Shown here: positions 5,511 through 7,334 of the stretch, in pieces
Numbering within the stretch: the stretch's first letter is position 1
How the letters are laid out: every line of letters begins with the position of its first letter
Source of the DNA: Woeseiaceae bacterium
GTDB taxonomy: Bacteria > Pseudomonadota > Gammaproteobacteria > Steroidobacterales > Woeseiaceae
Assembly: GCA_022615525.1 (NCBI GenBank)
Contig: JAKEGN010000115.1
Span: forward strand, 1-7,334
Direction of reading: 5' to 3'
DNA length: 7,334 nucleotides
Notes under the pieces: model-generated
Database searches by the model: none
The model's input: the letters and a program-made list of their open reading frames with translations, nothing else
Told to the model about the DNA's origin: nothing
Program-made: the position numbers and the translations under genes

Positions 5511-7256
5511 ATGAAGTTTCTCTGCAAGTTTTCCCTCGTGTTGCCATTCCTCATTGTCATCGCCGCATGCAGCCGCGAGTCCGGGGAACCGGCCGGGTCC
5601 GCAAACGCGCTGCCGCCTGCCGACCTGGTGCTCCGCGGCGGAAAGGTTGCAACCGTCGATCCGGCGCTCGGCAATACGGAGGCCATCGCAATCACCGGTT
5701 ACCAGGTCACGGCCGTCGGCAGCGACGAAACGATAACGGCGTACATCGGTCCGGACACGCAAGTGATAGAACTGAATGGACGCTTCGTCATGCCGGGGTT
5801 CATCGAAGGGCACGGGCATTACCTCGGACTCGGCCGCGCGAAACAGATCCTCGATTTGCGCAACGTAAAGAACTGGCAGCAGGTGGTGTCGCTGGTGTCG
5901 GCGGCCGTCGACAAGGCGAAACCCGGTGAGTGGATATTCGGCCGCGGCTGGCACCAGGACAAATGGGACAGCGTGCCGGAGGATGCGGTGGACGGCGTAC
6001 CGCGCAATGACTCGCTGAACGAGGTATCGCCGAACAACCCTGTCAGCCTCGGTCATGCCAGCGGTCACGCGGCATTTTTCAATGACGCGGCGCTCGCTGC
6101 CGCGGGCATCGATGACGACACGCCGGATCCGCCGGGCGGCACCATCGTGCGCACGCCGGAGGGCAAGGCCACCGGGCTGATGCGTGAAACCGCACAGCGG
6201 CTGTTGAACGACGCGATCAACGAGTACAACAGCCGCCTTACACCAGAGCAGGCGGAACAACTCGACCGCGAACGCGTTATGCTGGCGGCCGACGAAGCGC
6301 TGCGACACGGTGTGACATCCTTTCACGACGCCGGCGCGAATTTCGAAACCATCGACTTCTTCAAAAAGCTGGAAGCGGAAGGCAATCTTCCTGTGCGCCT
6401 CTACGTCATGGTCCGGCGCGAGTCGAACGAAGTCATGTCCGAGGCGCTGCCGCATTACAAAATGGTCGCTGAAGGCAACGATTTTCTGACAGTTCGTTCC
6501 ATCAAGCGGCAGATCGATGGCGCTCTCGGCGCGCACGGCGCCTGGCTGCTCGAACCATACGTCGATCTCCCGGAGTCTGAAGGCCTGGTACTCGAGACCG
6601 TGGAGGATATCGAAGGTACTGCCGAGATCGCGGTACGGCACGGATTCCAGGTGAACACCCATGCCATCGGCGATCGCGGCGTGCGCGAGGTGCTCGACCT
6701 CTATGAACGGGTGTGGAAAAAGGCCGGTGTCGACGGCAAACCGCTGCGCTGGCGCATCGAACATTCACAGCACATCGATCCGGCGGACGTGCCGCGTTTC
6801 GGCGCACTCGGGGTCATTGCGGCGATCCAGGCGGTTCACGGCACATCCGACGGTCCCTGGATTCCGACCAGGCTCGGCGAGGAGCGGGCGGCGGCAACGT
6901 CGCAGCCCTGGCGCGACCTAATCAATACCGGGGCATTGCTCACCAATGGCACCGACGTGCCCGTGGAACCCATCGACGCCATCGCTTCCTATTACTCGTC
7001 GGTGTCGCGCATGATGAACAACGGCGAACGCTTTACGCCGGAACACTCGATGACGCGCGAGGAAGGGCTCGCGGCATACACCCTGAACAATGCCATTGCG
7101 GCATTCGAGGAAGACGTGAAAGGCACGCTGACGCCGGGCAAGTACGCCGATCTCGTGGTCCTGTCGCAGGACCTGCTGACGGTCGAGGAGGAAAAGATTC
7201 CACAGACGACCGTGGACATCACCATCGTCGGCGGACAGGTCCGATACCAGAAATAG
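5511..7256 (+). CDS. YtcJ-like amidohydrolase family 3 protein, predicted lipoprotein
   Basis: This 581-residue metal-dependent hydrolase belongs to the amidohydrolase superfamily (Amidohydro_3, YtcJ/NfdA-like). The N-terminus is a lipoprotein signal: KFLCK, hydrophobic LVLPFLIVIAA, then C20 of a lipobox (IAAC). Ser at +2 predicts outer-membrane sorting. The mature enzyme starts with the beta-sandwich piece ADLVLRGGKVATVDP (37-51). The metal-binding HGH is at 101-103 in MPGFIEGHGH. Further likely ligands are H384 (NTHAIGDRG), H418 (RIEHSQHIDP) and D482 (TNGTDVPVEP). SIKRQIDGALG (330-340) corresponds to the family's K-x-x-x-DGALG segment. The closing segment is GTLTPGKYADLVVLSQD (538-554). The ATG at 5511 has AGGGGA about 8 nt upstream. 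Relatives hydrolyse amides, formamides or are unassigned, so no substrate is claimed. It may be cotranscribed with the patatin gene across 106 bp, but this is unproven. Confidence 0.93.
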   Translation: MKFLCKFSLVLPFLIVIAACSRESGEPAGSANALPPADLVLRGGKVATVDPALGNTEAIAITGYQVTAVGSDETITAYIGPDTQVIELNGRFVMPGFIEGHGHYLGLGRAKQILDLRNVKNWQQVVSLVSAAVDKAKPGEWIFGRGWHQDKWDSVPEDAVDGVPRNDSLNEVSPNNPVSLGHASGHAAFFNDAALAAAGIDDDTPDPPGGTIVRTPEGKATGLMRETAQRLLNDAINEYNSRLTPEQAEQLDRERVMLAADEALRHGVTSFHDAGANFETIDFFKKLEAEGNLPVRLYVMVRRESNEVMSEALPHYKMVAEGNDFLTVRSIKRQIDGALGAHGAWLLEPYVDLPESEGLVLETVEDIEGTAEIAVRHGFQVNTHAIGDRGVREVLDLYERVWKKAGVDGKPLRWRIEHSQHIDPADVPRFGALGVIAAIQAVHGTSDGPWIPTRLGEERAAATSQPWRDLINTGALLTNGTDVPVEPIDAIASYYSSVSRMMNNGERFTPEHSMTREEGLAAYTLNNAIAAFEEDVKGTLTPGKYADLVVLSQDLLTVEEEKIPQTTVDITIVGGQVRYQK

Positions 7257-7319
7257 AGTTGGTGCCGGTGTTCACTTGTTTGCGTTAGTAAGAGTCGGTG
7301 CCGGTGTTCACTTGTTTGC
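7255..7319 (+). repeat. Two-copy 29-bp direct repeat on a 36-bp period
   Basis: Copy 1 is 7255-7283 and copy 2 is 7291-7319. They are identical at 28 of 29 positions, the sixth base being T in copy 1 and C in copy 2. Both contain GGTGCCGGTGTTCAC followed by TTGTTTGC. A 7-bp AT-rich spacer (GTTAGTA) separates them. Copy 1 begins inside the stop codon of the amidohydrolase gene. No third copy follows in phase. The 7-bp spacer rules out an ordinary CRISPR array. The nature of the element is unknown; a REP-like dispersed repeat or the edge of a mobile or repeat cluster is possible. Confidence 0.85.
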
Positions 7320-7334
7320 TTAATGAAGCAAACA
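7313..7334. repeat. Perfect hairpin at the right edge, possible terminator or repeat-element end
   Basis: TGTTTGCTT (7313-7321) and AAGCAAACA (7326-7334) form a perfect 9-bp stem with a 4-nt AATG loop. The left arm reuses the 3' end of repeat copy 2, and the right arm ends on the last base of the window, so the stem could be longer. It may terminate transcription of the amidohydrolase gene, but only 3 of 9 pairs are G-C and any following T tract is out of view. Confidence 0.6.

Noticed and set aside
5481..6764. 427-codon open frame on the minus strand opposite the amidohydrolase
   Set aside because: It mirrors the codon pattern of the sense gene, has no family similarity that I recognise, and overlaps the intact amidohydrolase throughout.
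7255..7319. CRISPR-like array
   Set aside because: There are only two copies with a 7-bp spacer, no third repeat in phase and no cas gene in view.

Overview
This is GC-rich bacterial chromosome, most likely from a gammaproteobacterium. The basis is ubiK (ubiquinone-synthesising proteobacteria only), a glnK-amt operon with what looks like a sigma-54/NtrC control region, a comM/YifB homologue, a membrane-anchored cytochrome c5-type protein and an RssA-like patatin. A glnK-amt pair close to ubiK and comM is an arrangement I recall from gammaproteobacteria such as Pseudomonas. A narrower placement would be a guess.

Layout. On the minus strand, 1-1223 is an ammonium transporter cut by the left edge, preceded at 1261-1599 by its PII partner glnK. 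The 284-bp divergent region 1600-1883 carries a well-formed sigma-54 -24/-12 promoter for glnK, an IHF-like site and a perfect NtrC-type palindrome. On the plus strand follow ubiK (1884-2210) and comM (2303-3796). comM converges on, and overlaps by 9 bp, a minus-strand cytochrome c gene (3788-4300) that starts with TTG. After a 216-bp divergent gap come a patatin-like phospholipase (4517-5404) and an amidohydrolase predicted to be a lipoprotein (5511-7256). Immediately after the last gene are two 29-bp repeats on a 36-bp period, then a 9-bp-stem hairpin that ends exactly at the window edge.

How the parts fit. GlnK and Amt form a nitrogen-scavenging unit: GlnK senses nitrogen, energy and 2-oxoglutarate status and gates the transporter. 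The promoter architecture predicts induction under nitrogen limitation. UbiK supports ubiquinone synthesis and the cytochrome c belongs to respiratory electron transfer, but no operon joins them. ComM is the branch-migration helicase of natural transformation. The patatin and amidohydrolase have unknown substrates.

No gene-free stretch exceeds 300 bp. I see no RNA gene, CRISPR array, transposase or prophage gene, and no clear new multi-gene system. The least explained piece of DNA is the repeat and hairpin block at 7255-7334.
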